Numbered from the stretch's first letter, positions 17,356 through 26,135 are shown. The stretch is DNA of 64,000 nucleotides from Streptomyces sp. NBC_00358 (GCF_036099295.1 NZ_CP107976.1:7626001-7690000), one strand, 5' to 3'. Program-made: numbers and translations. Notes: generated by a model not told the origin, from the letters alone.

Positions 17356-17473
17356 TCCGATGTGCTCCGGCCCTCAGAGGCCCCCTGCTACCCGAGGAGT
17401 GACTCCCTCCAGCGATGGACGGATCGTCCTGTAGTACCTGCGCCGCCCCCTTCCGACATAGCGAGGCGGCGGC

Positions 17474-18805
17474 ATGACCATCCCCCTGTTGCTCCTTGGC
17501 GCGGCGTTCCTGCTGATCCTCGCCAACGGATTCTTCGTGGCGGCCGAGTTCGGCCTCGTCACCGTCGAGCGCCCCGACGCCGAGAAGGCCGCGGCCGAAG
17601 GCGACAAGCGCGCCGCCACGGTCGTCGAGTCGCTGAAGGAACTGTCCTTCCAGCTCTCCGGCACCCAGCTCGGCATCACCATCACCTCCCTCGTCGTCGG
17701 CATGCTCGCCGAACCGGCCCTGGCCGAGCTGCTGGACGGCCCGTTCGGCGCGATCGGGCTGCCCGCGGGCGCGGTGCCCGGCATCGCGGTGGTGACCGGC
17801 ATGCTGGTGGCCTCCGCCGTCCAGATGGTGCTCGGCGAACTCGTGCCCAAGAACTGGGCGGTGTCCAAGCCGCTCCAGGTCGCCCGGTTCGTCGCCGGCC
17901 CGCAACACGTCTTCGCCCGCCTCTTCCGGCCGGTGATCGCCGCCCTCAACACGGTCGCCAACCGGCTCGTCCGCGCCCTGGGCGTGGAACCCGCCGACGA
18001 ACTGGCCTCCGCCCGTACCCCCGGCGAACTCGTCTCCCTGGCCCGCCACTCGGCCCGGGCGGGCGCGCTGGAGCAGGACACCGCGGACCTCTTCGTCCGC
18101 ACCATGTCGCTCGCCGACCTCACCGCGCAGCACGTGATGACCCCACGGGTGAAGGTCAGCGCCCTCCAGTCGTCGGCGACCGCCGAGGACGTGGTCAACC
18201 TCACCCGCGCCACCGGCCTCTCCCGCTTCCCCGTCTACCGGGAGCGGATCGACGAGATCGTCGGCATGGTGCACCTCAAGGACGCCCTCGCGGTCCCCTC
18301 GCGCGACCGGCTGCGCACCCCCGTCGGCCGGATCGCCCAGACACCGCTGCTCGTCCCGGAGACGCTGCCCGTGCAGCCCCTCCTGGAGCGGCTGCGCAGT
18401 GAGCAGCCGATCGCCGTCGTCGTCGACGAGTACGGCGGCACGGCCGGTGTGGTCACCCTGGAGGACATCGTCGAGGAACTCGTCGGCGAGGTCCGCGACG
18501 AACACGACGACGTGCTGGGCGAACCGCCCGAGCTCGCGGCCGCTCCTCCCGAGGACGGCAGGCCCGCCTGGGACGCCGACGGCAGCTGCCGGGTGGACAT
18601 CCTGCAGCGCATAGGCCTCGACGTACCCGAGGGACCGTACGAGACCGTGGCGGGCCTCGTCGCCGACCTGCTCGGCAGGATCCCGGCCCCCGGCGACAAG
18701 GCCGAGCTCCCGGGCTGGCGCCTGTCGGTGCGGCAGGTCGGGCACTACCGTGCCGAACGCGTCCGCCTGGTGCGGACCGCGCTCGCCCCGGAGGCGGTCC
18801 GATGA
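17474..18805 (+). CDS. CNNM/CorC-type (hemolysin family) transporter 1
   Basis: A 443-aa inner-membrane protein of the CNNM transporter family (magnesium efflux in characterised members). The order is an N-terminal CNNM membrane domain (about 1-185, with GTQLGITITSLVVGMLAEPA and LGELVPKNWAVSKP), a pair of CBS domains (about 215-340, HVMTPRVKVSAL and GGTAGVVTLEDIVEELVGE), and a C-terminal CorC_HlyC domain (about 360-435). It is translationally coupled to a paralogue by a 4-bp overlap. The 200-bp leader contains several hairpins. Confidence 0.85.
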   Translation: MTIPLLLLGAAFLLILANGFFVAAEFGLVTVERPDAEKAAAEGDKRAATVVESLKELSFQLSGTQLGITITSLVVGMLAEPALAELLDGPFGAIGLPAGAVPGIAVVTGMLVASAVQMVLGELVPKNWAVSKPLQVARFVAGPQHVFARLFRPVIAALNTVANRLVRALGVEPADELASARTPGELVSLARHSARAGALEQDTADLFVRTMSLADLTAQHVMTPRVKVSALQSSATAEDVVNLTRATGLSRFPVYRERIDEIVGMVHLKDALAVPSRDRLRTPVGRIAQTPLLVPETLPVQPLLERLRSEQPIAVVVDEYGGTAGVVTLEDIVEELVGEVRDEHDDVLGEPPELAAAPPEDGRPAWDADGSCRVDILQRIGLDVPEGPYETVAGLVADLLGRIPAPGDKAELPGWRLSVRQVGHYRAERVRLVRTALAPEAVR

Positions 18806-19890
18806 GCATGCTCCAACTCCTGTTCGCGGGCCTGCTGGTGCTCGCCAACGGCTTCTTCGTCGGCGCGGAGTTCGCGCTCGTGTCCGTGCGGCGCAGCCAG
18901 ATCGAACCGCTGGGTACCGCACGTTCCCGGCAGGTGCTGTACGGCCTGGAGCGTCTCCCGCAGATGATGGCCGCCGCCCAGTTCGGCATCACCATGTGCT
19001 CGCTGACCCTCGGCGCGGTCGCCGAGCCGACCGTCGCCCGGCTGCTGGAGCCGCTCTTCGCGGCGGTCCGCCTGCCTGACGGGGTCATCCACCCCCTCGG
19101 CTACGTGATCGCGCTCGCCCTCGTCGTCTTCTTCCACCTCGTCATCGGCGAGATGGTCCCGAAGAACCTGGCGATGGCCGCGCCCGAGAAGACGGCCCTG
19201 TGGCTCAGCCCCGGACTGGTCGCCTTCGCGCGGGTGTGCCGGCCGGTCACCGTGGGCCTCGGCGCCTGCGCGCGGCTGATCCTGAAGCTCTTCCGGGTCG
19301 AGCCCAGGGACGAGGTCGAGGCGGTCTTCACCAGCGAGCAGCTCAACCGGCTGGTCGAGGACTCCGGACAGGCGGGCCTTCTCGACCCCGAGGAGCAGGA
19401 GCGTCTCGAGGACGCCCTGGAACTCGGTTCCCGGCCGGTCACCGACGTCCTGCTCGACAGCGGTTCGCTGGTCACCGTCGACCCCTCGGTCACCCCGGGC
19501 CAGGTCGTCGCGCTCACCGCGCGCACCGGGTACTCCCGGTTCCCGGTGGTCGCGGAGAACGGCGCCTTCATGGGCTGCTATCTGCATGTGAAGGACGTCC
19601 TCGACCTGGAGGAGTCCGAGCGCGCGGTCCCGCAGCAGATGTGGCGCCCGATGACCACGCTGCGGTCCGAACTCCCCCTGGACGACGCCCTCACCGTGAT
19701 GCGCCGCGCCGCCACCCACCTCGCCCAGGTCGCCGACGCGACCGGGAAGGTCCTGGGCCTGGTCACCCTTGAGGACGTACTGGAACTGCTGGTCGGTGAG
19801 GTACGGGACCCGGCGCACCGCAATCTCGCGCCCGTACGGGTCGCGGAGCCGCGCCCCAGCCAGGCCCCCGAGGAGGCGCTGGCGAGCTGA
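18802..19890 (+). CDS. CNNM/CorC-type (hemolysin family) transporter 2
   Basis: A 362-aa paralogue of the preceding gene. It has the CNNM membrane domain (FAGLLVLANGFFVGAEFALV, AQFGITMCSLTLGAVAEP, GEMVPKNLAMAAPE) and CBS domains (SLVTVDPSVTPGQVV, LGLVTLEDVLELLVGE), but it stops soon after the CBS pair and lacks the C-terminal CorC_HlyC domain of its partner. The two proteins may act as a heteromer, which is inference from coupling. It converges on the AAA+ gene. Confidence 0.85.
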   Translation: MSMLQLLFAGLLVLANGFFVGAEFALVSVRRSQIEPLGTARSRQVLYGLERLPQMMAAAQFGITMCSLTLGAVAEPTVARLLEPLFAAVRLPDGVIHPLGYVIALALVVFFHLVIGEMVPKNLAMAAPEKTALWLSPGLVAFARVCRPVTVGLGACARLILKLFRVEPRDEVEAVFTSEQLNRLVEDSGQAGLLDPEEQERLEDALELGSRPVTDVLLDSGSLVTVDPSVTPGQVVALTARTGYSRFPVVAENGAFMGCYLHVKDVLDLEESERAVPQQMWRPMTTLRSELPLDDALTVMRRAATHLAQVADATGKVLGLVTLEDVLELLVGEVRDPAHRNLAPVRVAEPRPSQAPEEALAS

Positions 19891-19901
19891 TCGTGAGCGT
19901 G

Positions 19902-19965
19902 GGCCCCGGTCTGCCGGCGGCCGTAGGACCGGGTGGCGGTCGTACGGTTCCGGGGGACCGGGGCC
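19902..19965. terminator. Inverted repeat between convergent genes
   Basis: GGCCCCGGT (19902-19910) and ACCGGGGCC (19957-19965) are perfect 9-bp arms with inner GC-rich stems in the loop. It sits exactly in the gap between the convergent CNNM and AAA+ genes, so it is a plausible bidirectional terminator. Confidence 0.5.
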
Positions 19966-19968
19966 TTC

Positions 19969-21834
19969 TCACATCGCCGACGGATCCTGCGGTCCGCGTC
20001 CCGACAGGACCTCCCCGTAGGCCTGCATGAGGTCGGGCAGCCGCAGGGTGGAGAGGTCGTCGCGCGAGGGTGTGCCGGGGTATCCCGACAGCCGCAGATC
20101 GCGGTACGCGCAGCTCTTCTCGTACAGGGTGCGCAGGAAGCGGCCGTTGCCGAGTTCGTCGATCCAGCCCTGGTCGACGACGTGTCCGGCGATCGAGCGC
20201 AGTTCGTCCAGCGCCTCCTCGTCCCAGATGTCGCCGTTCTCGGCGGCCAGCACCTCACCGATGGAGGTCAGTTCGAGGGGGCGGTACGAGGGGAAGTCCA
20301 CACGGCTGGTGAAGCGGGAGGAGAGACCGGGGTTGGCGGCGAGCAGCCGGTCCATGCCCTCGGGGTAGCCGGCCAGGATGACCACCAGGTGGTCGCGGTT
20401 GTCCTCGGCCCGCTTCAGCAGGACCTGGAGGGCCTCGTCGCCGTACGCGTCGCCCTTGCCGTAGCCGGAGTTGGACAGGGAGTACGCCTCGTCCACGAAC
20501 AGGACGCCTCCGATGGCCGAGTCGATCAGCTCGTTGGCCTTCACGGCGGTCTGGCCGAGGTACTCGCCGACCAGGTCGGCTCGCTGGGCCTCGACGAGAT
20601 GGTCCCCGCCGAGCAGCCCGAGCGCGTAGAAGACCCGGCCGAGGATGCGGGCCACCGTGGTCTTGCCGGTGCCCGAGGGCCCGGAGAAGACGAAGTGCCG
20701 TTTGGGTGGCTGCACCGGGAGGCCCTGCCCGGTGCGCAGCCTGGCCATGTTCAACTGCGCCGACAGCGCCTTGACCTGCCGTTTCACGGGCTCCAGACCC
20801 ACCATGCGCTCCAGTTCGTCGAGCGCCTCCTCCAGTAAGGCGGGGTCGGTCGGTCCCGCGGGCATCGGCTGCACCGGCACCATCGCCTTCTCCCGGAAGC
20901 CGTCCGTCTGGGCCGGCAGCCCGCCGGGCGGCGACGGATCGGGCTCCGAGAACCTCAGGTCACGTCCCTCGGCACCGAACAGCGGATCCATGCCGTCCGG
21001 GCTCTCCAGCACGTCCTGCCCGACCCCGGCGAGTGTGATGGCCGCGAGGTCGGCGGCGGCGTCGTCGTACCCGTCCCCCTCGGAGATGGCCGCGAGCCGC
21101 GCCGAGGTGTCCATGAAGGAGGGGTCGACCCGGTGCACCGCCCGGTACAGGGGCAGCGCGGCGGCAGACCGTCCGGTGCCCTCGTGGGCGCGGGCCAGCC
21201 AGTAGCGCAACTCCTTGCGCTGCGGCTGCTCGCTGCGGCAGCGCATCAGCGCGGACGACAGCAGCGGCTCGGCCTGCCCGAACATCTCCAGCCGGACCCG
21301 CGCCATGCCGCCGAACAGTCCGGCCTCTATGCCGAGCATGGCATCGTTGATCAGCGGATCGGTGTGCCGTACCAACTGCTCCCAGTCCTTGACCAGATAG
21401 GCGCGGCAGGCGTGCAGGAACCGCACCTGGTGGTCCGCGTCGACCGGCGGCAGGCCGGCCAACGCCCGGTCCAGTTCGGGGACATGACGTCCGTCGAGCC
21501 AGTGCGAGGCGTGCGCGAGCAGCAGGTCGCGCGGGCTCTCCAGCACCGGCTGAACCCACCAGCCCAGCCAGTACCAGGAGTTGAGCGTGCGCCGGTGGCG
21601 TGAGCGCTGTTCGCCGAAGCGGTCCCGGTGCCGGAACATCCGCAGCAGCGCGGTCGTCGTGTCCACCCGTAGCGCGTGCAGTCCGAGCCAGCCGTCCGCC
21701 ATACCGGGGTCCATCCGGACCGCGGCGCGGAACTCCTCCTCCGCCTGCGGATAGGCGCCCATCGTGTAGGCGTCCACACCCCGCAGCCAGGCGAGGTCGG
21801 CCGGGGCCTCGGGGCCCTGCGTGCCGAAGTCCAT
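19969..21834 (-). CDS. EccA/CbxX-type AAA+ ATPase with TPR-like N terminus
   Basis: A 621-aa protein with an N-terminal helical TPR-like region (about 1-300, e.g. GVDAYTMGAYPQAEEEFRAAVRMDP) and a C-terminal CbxX/CfqX AAA+ domain. Walker A is GPSGTGKT at residues 385-392, Walker B is VLFVDEAYSL near 444-453, with an SRF arginine region (LSSRFTSRVDF) about 60 residues later. This is the architecture of EccA, the cytoplasmic ATPase of type VII secretion, but no other ESX gene is nearby, so a stand-alone chaperone role is possible. The ATG at 21834 has GGGGGA upstream; GTG at 21837 is the alternative. Confidence 0.83.
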   Translation of the reverse strand: MDFGTQGPEAPADLAWLRGVDAYTMGAYPQAEEEFRAAVRMDPGMADGWLGLHALRVDTTTALLRMFRHRDRFGEQRSRHRRTLNSWYWLGWWVQPVLESPRDLLLAHASHWLDGRHVPELDRALAGLPPVDADHQVRFLHACRAYLVKDWEQLVRHTDPLINDAMLGIEAGLFGGMARVRLEMFGQAEPLLSSALMRCRSEQPQRKELRYWLARAHEGTGRSAAALPLYRAVHRVDPSFMDTSARLAAISEGDGYDDAAADLAAITLAGVGQDVLESPDGMDPLFGAEGRDLRFSEPDPSPPGGLPAQTDGFREKAMVPVQPMPAGPTDPALLEEALDELERMVGLEPVKRQVKALSAQLNMARLRTGQGLPVQPPKRHFVFSGPSGTGKTTVARILGRVFYALGLLGGDHLVEAQRADLVGEYLGQTAVKANELIDSAIGGVLFVDEAYSLSNSGYGKGDAYGDEALQVLLKRAEDNRDHLVVILAGYPEGMDRLLAANPGLSSRFTSRVDFPSYRPLELTSIGEVLAAENGDIWDEEALDELRSIAGHVVDQGWIDELGNGRFLRTLYEKSCAYRDLRLSGYPGTPSRDDLSTLRLPDLMQAYGEVLSGRGPQDPSAM

Positions 21835-22301
21835 CACGTCCCCCACAAACCGTGCCCCCGATGGTCGGGAAGTGCCTCGCGGATCAGGACACCCCCCTTG
21901 CCGCCGGGCAGGTGCCCGTCGGCAGCTCTGGTCGAACGACTGTGCCGCGGACGGGAGTTGAAGCGGTGCGCAGAGCAGCCGTCCGAAGGTCGCACCGAGA
22001 GGCATCGTACCTGCGGTTCATGGGCCTGCCGAAGGGTGCCGCACACCCCGTTCCACGAGGTGGGAGCAGATGGGGCGCACTGGGCGCGGTGACCCAGGGT
22101 GAGCAAATCACGCCGGGCGGCGTCCGGAAAGAGCCGGTGTGGGCAGAACGAAGCCCCCGATCACGGGGGAACAACCGGGGGCTTCGCGACTGCGGGCGGC
22201 TCCCGAAGGGCCGCTGCTTCAGAACGTAAGACCTGTACGGCCCCCTGGTCAAGCAGAGTTGAGAGACCGAGGCAACTTCTCCGGAGTGGCTCTTCACAAC
22301 T
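21835..22301. other. 467-bp gene-free stretch with structured DNA
   Basis: This separates the upstream kinase gene from the AAA+ gene, both on the minus strand. It holds a strong hairpin at 22149-22186 and a second stem around 22194-22213 (GCGGC and GCCGC arms). Between 22187 and 22301 short direct repeats (CAACTTC twice) occur. I see no open frame with coding character and no tRNA cloverleaf. Confidence 0.55.
22149..22186 (-). terminator. 11-bp stem hairpin, intrinsic terminator-like
   Basis: CGAAGCCCCCG (22149-22159) and CGGGGGCTTCG (22176-22186) pair perfectly. The shape is that of Streptomyces terminators. It probably ends the transcript of the kinase gene or of an RNA encoded in 22187-22301. 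Confidence 0.6.
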
Positions 22302-22955
22302 TCACCACGCTGCGGATGGTCCGTCACGTTGAGTGATGAACTGGTCCGGTCCAGGCGCCTCAACGGGTCCCGGGAGCACCTCGTACCCCTGTGGACACTG
22401 CCGCACCACATGGTCCGCGAACGGCCGCGTGGGGTCCTCGGTGAAGTGCCGGCGCTCGGCGTGGACCCATCCGGCCCAGAAGTCGCTCTGCGCCTCACCG
22501 TCCCGTCGTCGCCCTCGCGCCCATGCCTCCTCGTGCGGCAACTCCATCCACAGGAGCCCCGCGAGCCACGGGCGCAACGCGCGGCGCCCCGCACCGACAC
22601 CCTCCAGCAGCACCACGGGCGCGGGCGGCAGTTCACGCACCGGACCGAACTCCCGGGCGGTCCAGTCGTACGGGGCGTAGTGCGCCGTCCCGCCGCGCCC
22701 GAGCGGTTCGATCACCTCGCTCAGCAGGCGCCCGGTCCAGCCGAAGAGCTCCTCGTGGGTGGCGATGTCGTCGAGGTGCAGGACGGGCGCGCCGTCCAGC
22801 ACCGTCGCCAACTCCCCGGCGAACGTGGTCTTTCCGGAGCCGGCGTGACCGTCCACACCGATCAGGCGGACGGGACCGCAGGAGGGCGGCAGCCGACGCA
22901 GCCGTGCGGCGAGGGCGTGAATGGGGTTTCCCGGAGTGAGGTGCGAGGTGGGCAT
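22302..22955 (-). CDS. Uridine-kinase-like P-loop kinase
   Basis: A 217-aa P-loop NTPase of the uridine kinase / phosphoribulokinase-like group. Walker A is GVDGHAGSGKTT near residue 34. VLHLDDIATHEELFGWTGRL follows with the substrate-binding Asp, and then VVLLEGVGAGRRAL. Streptomyces proteins of this kind are often labelled uridine kinase, but the phosphate acceptor is unproven. I use the ATG at 22955; an in-frame ATG at 22970 is possible. It lies upstream of the AAA+ gene in the same direction but with a 467-bp gap. Confidence 0.75.
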   Translation of the reverse strand: MPTSHLTPGNPIHALAARLRRLPPSCGPVRLIGVDGHAGSGKTTFAGELATVLDGAPVLHLDDIATHEELFGWTGRLLSEVIEPLGRGGTAHYAPYDWTAREFGPVRELPPAPVVLLEGVGAGRRALRPWLAGLLWMELPHEEAWARGRRRDGEAQSDFWAGWVHAERRHFTEDPTRPFADHVVRQCPQGYEVLPGPVEAPGPDQFITQRDGPSAAW

Positions 22956-23187
22956 GGTCCTGGGGAACATTCTATCGAGGCGCTGTTCACAGCGGATCCA
23001 CGGGTTCAGGGTAGTGCCGCATTGAACCATTGATTGAACAATCCTCAAGACGTTCGGGCGCCCGCTCCAAGATTTCCCCGCCCAGCGGAACCAGGTATTT
23101 CAGATAGGGCGTTCCGGTACTCGATGATGCTGAGTAGGGTTCCTGTTGCGCAACGGCGAAGCGTCGTACGGGGATGGACAGGGGAAG

Positions 23188-24144
23188 ATGGCCGCGGGGT
23201 TATTCGAGGGGCAGTATGTGTGGCATCCGGCGGCCGACGACCGCAGACTCGCGAGCGTCTGCATGGATGTCCGGGCCGGCCGTTATCTGAGCGCCCATGA
23301 AGCTCTGGCTGAGACCGGCGGCGACTTCGGATTACGGGCCCATCGCTCCCTGGTCCTCGCCTCCGAGGCCGCCGACTCCGACCTCGCCGAACGCTGGCTG
23401 GCCGAGGAGCAGACCCCTGAAGCCGCGCTGATGTGGTCCCGGGTGGCGGTGCTGCGGGCGTTACGCGCGGCCGACGCCAAGGACGACCGGGCCGAGGCCC
23501 TGGAACGCATTGCGCTGACGGCCTGCGACCGGGCCGCGGTGATGGACCGGGCCGATCCGACCCCCTGGGTCGCCCGGCTGTCCATGGCCCGGCTGCACGA
23601 TCTGCGCGACCCCGCCCCGCAGGGGCTGCTGACCCAGCCGCCGGGCCCCTGGCGCCTGTTCTCGCACATCCTCCGCCTCGATCCGTGGAACCGTGAGGGC
23701 CACCACCGGTTCCTGGCGTTCTTCTTCACGCGGTACGGCGGCTCCGTGAACGCCGCCTGGGACGTCGCCGCCTTCCTGAGCCAGCGCGCCCCCGCCTCCT
23801 CGTCGCTGCGGCTGCTGCCGCTGGTGGCCCTGGTGGAGAGCTACAACCCCTCGCAACTGCTGGTCGACCGCACCTGGGAGCAGCCGCAGTGGCGTTCCAC
23901 GGCGCTCGCGATCTACCAGCACTGGCTGCCGGAAGCCTCCGGATACCGCTTCACGCCGGTGCTCGACCTGGCGTATCTGGCCCACGCGCTGTTCATGGCG
24001 CAGCGCGAGTTCGAGGCGCGCGCGGTCCTCATGGCCATGGGGCCGTACGCCTGCCGCATGCCGTGGAGCGTCTTCGGGGAACCCGAGGACCAGCTCTCCC
24101 GCGCCCGCCGCGCCTGCGGCCTCCCCGTGCCGGGGGCCGGCTGA
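23188..24144 (+). CDS. Uncharacterised protein with three TTA codons
   Basis: A 318-aa soluble protein of unknown function, rich in helical repeats that look TPR/HEAT-like (ALMWSRVAVLRALRAADAKDD, RAVLMAMGPYACRMP). It carries TTA leucine codons at 23200, 23332 and 23461 (codons 5, 49 and 92), so translation should depend on the rare leucyl-tRNA made by bldA. The ATG at 23188 has AGGGGA just upstream; an in-frame TTG at 23146 would add 14 residues. The gene is free-standing, 53 bp before the amino acid permease. Confidence 0.75.
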   Translation: MAAGLFEGQYVWHPAADDRRLASVCMDVRAGRYLSAHEALAETGGDFGLRAHRSLVLASEAADSDLAERWLAEEQTPEAALMWSRVAVLRALRAADAKDDRAEALERIALTACDRAAVMDRADPTPWVARLSMARLHDLRDPAPQGLLTQPPGPWRLFSHILRLDPWNREGHHRFLAFFFTRYGGSVNAAWDVAAFLSQRAPASSSLRLLPLVALVESYNPSQLLVDRTWEQPQWRSTALAIYQHWLPEASGYRFTPVLDLAYLAHALFMAQREFEARAVLMAMGPYACRMPWSVFGEPEDQLSRARRACGLPVPGAG

Positions 24145-24197
24145 CCGGCCGCCCTCGCTCCCCGACGTCCTGAACCACCCCAAGAGAGAGGTCAGTT

Positions 24198-25739
24198 GTG
24201 TCAGAACGGATATCGGCCCCACGCCAGAAGGCCCGCGCCGGAGAGGATTCCGCCGCTCTCGACGACGACGCGACGCTGCACGCGATGGGATATCCGCGAA
24301 AACTCACCCGCCGATTCCAGGCGTTCGACAATTTCGCGATATCTTTCACCATCATCAACATCATCTCGGGCATTTTCTCGTCGTTCGGGTTCGGAATGAA
24401 CGCCGGTGGCCCGCGCATTCTCGTGTTCGGCTGGATCGGCGTCTCCGTGATGGTGCTCTTCATCGGCGCCGCGATGGCGGAAGTGGCCTCCGCCTATCCG
24501 ACCAGTGGGGCGCTCTATTTCTCCGCCGGAAAGCTCGCCAAGCGGCACAAGGGCGCGTGGTCCTGGTACACGGGATGGCTGAATTTCGTGGGTCAGGTGG
24601 GCGGCACGGCCGCGACCGGGTACGCGGCCGCCACCTTCATCCAGGCGTTCGTCTCCCTGCAGTGGCACTCGTACCGGCCCACCGCCGAGCAGACGGTCCT
24701 GATCACCGCGCTCATCATCGTGCTCCAGGGGTTGGCCAATACCTACACCGTCCAACTGGTCGCCCTGCTCAACCGGATCTCCGTGTGGTGGCTGCTGGTA
24801 GGGCTCGTAGTGATCGTGAGCACACTCATCGTGATGCCCGACGACCACCAGTCGGCCTCGTTCGTCACGCATTTCGCGAACAACACCGGTTTCACGAACG
24901 GGATTTACGGAGGGATGCTCGGCCTGCTGGTCACGAGCTGGACCTTCACGGGCTTCGACGGCAGCTTCCACATGTCCGAGGAAACGGTGCGGGCCACGGT
25001 CAACGCACCGAAGGGGATCACCCGTTCGATCGGCTATTCGGCGGTCACCGGGCTCATCCTGATGCTTGCCCTTGTGTACAGCATTCATGATTATGACCAG
25101 GTCGCCGGCTCCTCGGCGCCGCCCGTCCAGATTCTCATCGACGGGCTTGGCATGGGCATGGCGAAGTTCATTCTGCTCATCGTGATCGGGTCCATGCTCT
25201 TCTGCGGTCTGGCCAACCTGACCAGCAACACCCGGCAGATCTTCGCCTTCTCCCGGGACGGCGCGATGCCCGGCTCCCGCTGGTGGCACTCCGTCTCGCC
25301 CCGCACCCGTACGCCCGTCAAGGCCGTCTGGCTGGCCGTCGCCTGCTCGCTGGCCCTCGTCCTGCCCGGCTGGTGGTCGCACACCGCCTTCACCGCCATC
25401 GTCAGCGTCAACGTCGTCGGACTCTTCCTCGCCTACGCCGTGCCGATCTTCCTGCGGCTGCGGCTCGGTGACGAGTTCCAGCCCGGCCCCTGGAACCTGG
25501 GCCGCTGGAGCAAGCCCGTCGGGTGGGTGGCCGTGGTCTGGGTCCTCGCCAGCAGCGTGCTCTTCATGCTGCCCCAGGTCTCGCCGATCACCGGGGACAA
25601 CTTCAACTACGCCTCGATCGCCCTGGCCGTGGTGCTGATCGTCGCGACGGTGTGGTGGTTCGCCACGGCACGCCGCCGTTTCCAGGGCCCCGTCAGCTAC
25701 GGCCGCCCCGACGAGGTCGCCGCCATGGACCTCGTCTGA
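24198..25739 (+). CDS. APC-superfamily amino acid permease
   Basis: A 513-aa permease with 12 predicted membrane segments, of the amino acid/choline transporter branch of the APC superfamily. Seen: FDNFAISFTIINIISGIFSSFGFGMNAGGP in TM1 (the unwound GSG-like region), ASAYPTSGALYFSAGKLA, GFDGSFHMSEET and FAFSRDGAMPGSRWWH. The substrate is likely an amino acid, GABA or polyamine and cannot be fixed from sequence. Its first half uses more A/T-ending codons than its neighbours. The GTG start at 24198 follows GAGAGG. Confidence 0.82.
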   Translation: MSERISAPRQKARAGEDSAALDDDATLHAMGYPRKLTRRFQAFDNFAISFTIINIISGIFSSFGFGMNAGGPRILVFGWIGVSVMVLFIGAAMAEVASAYPTSGALYFSAGKLAKRHKGAWSWYTGWLNFVGQVGGTAATGYAAATFIQAFVSLQWHSYRPTAEQTVLITALIIVLQGLANTYTVQLVALLNRISVWWLLVGLVVIVSTLIVMPDDHQSASFVTHFANNTGFTNGIYGGMLGLLVTSWTFTGFDGSFHMSEETVRATVNAPKGITRSIGYSAVTGLILMLALVYSIHDYDQVAGSSAPPVQILIDGLGMGMAKFILLIVIGSMLFCGLANLTSNTRQIFAFSRDGAMPGSRWWHSVSPRTRTPVKAVWLAVACSLALVLPGWWSHTAFTAIVSVNVVGLFLAYAVPIFLRLRLGDEFQPGPWNLGRWSKPVGWVAVVWVLASSVLFMLPQVSPITGDNFNYASIALAVVLIVATVWWFATARRRFQGPVSYGRPDEVAAMDLV

Positions 25740-25777
25740 TCCTCCGTCCGCCCGGGCCCCGGCCCCCGCCGGGGCCC

Positions 25778-25984
25778 AGGGCGTGTTTCGAAAGTCGCGT
25801 CCGGCTCGCTATGCCTGACACGGCGCTCCCCCAAGCTCTTCGAGCAGGGGAACCCCCACGCCGCGTTGTCGGGATCGCCCGAGTGTGCCCAGAACGCGGA
25901 CCACCCTCCGCCCTGCGACGCGCCGCACCGGACGCCGCGAGCCCCGCCCTCCGTGCGGACGACGCTCCTTTCGAAACCCGCCCT
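25778..25984. mobile_element. MITE-like element with terminal inverted repeats
   Basis: The left end AGGGCGTGTTTCGAAAG and the right end CTTTCGAAACCCGCCCT are inverted repeats with one mismatch over 17 bp, and the similarity continues inward (CGCGTCCG against the complement of CGGACGACGC). The total length is about 207 bp with no coding capacity. Short non-coding elements with GTTTCGAAAG ends are familiar to me from Streptomyces chromosomes, where an IS transposase acts in trans. No target-site duplication is obvious. Confidence 0.6.
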
Positions 25985-26003
25985 CGGCGTCCCAGGTCAT
26001 GCC

Positions 26004-26019
26004 AGTGGTCCCGACCAAT
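26004..26019. promoter_or_regulatory. DasR-like palindrome upstream of C39 peptidase
   Basis: AGTGGTCCCGACCAAT differs at three positions from the DasR consensus AGTGGTCTAGACCACT. It lies 117 bp before the peptidase start, just right of the MITE. Control by DasR or another HutC-type GntR regulator is inferred. Confidence 0.45.
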
Positions 26020-26135
26020 ATTGGTGGGCGCGGCACGGGCCGAAGTGCTGGCAGAAGTCGGCCCCCGGCGTACATAGTTGGCCCACGACAGAGCATTGGG
26101 CCCGCCCGTTCCGGACACCTGGGGGTTCTCCACCC

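Larger units (their letters stand above)
25740..26135. other. 396-bp intergenic stretch: MITE plus promoter region
   Basis: It contains a MITE-like element (25778-25984), a DasR-like palindrome (26004-26019) overlapping a second perfect palindrome ACCAATATTGGT (26014-26025), and presumably the promoter of the C39 peptidase gene. No gene is seen. Confidence 0.6.

Noticed and set aside
19969..21834. AAA+ protein as part of a type VII secretion locus
   Set aside because: The protein has EccA architecture, but no EccB, EccC, EccD, EccE, mycosin or WxG100 gene is nearby in the window.
22187..22301. A possible tRNA before the 22149 terminator
   Set aside because: The terminator resembles those after tRNA genes, but no acceptor stem, D-arm or GTTCNANNC T-loop could be folded on either strand.
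25778..25984. An intact IS element
   Set aside because: The segment is too short for a transposase and holds no coding frame, so only a MITE-like interpretation is kept.
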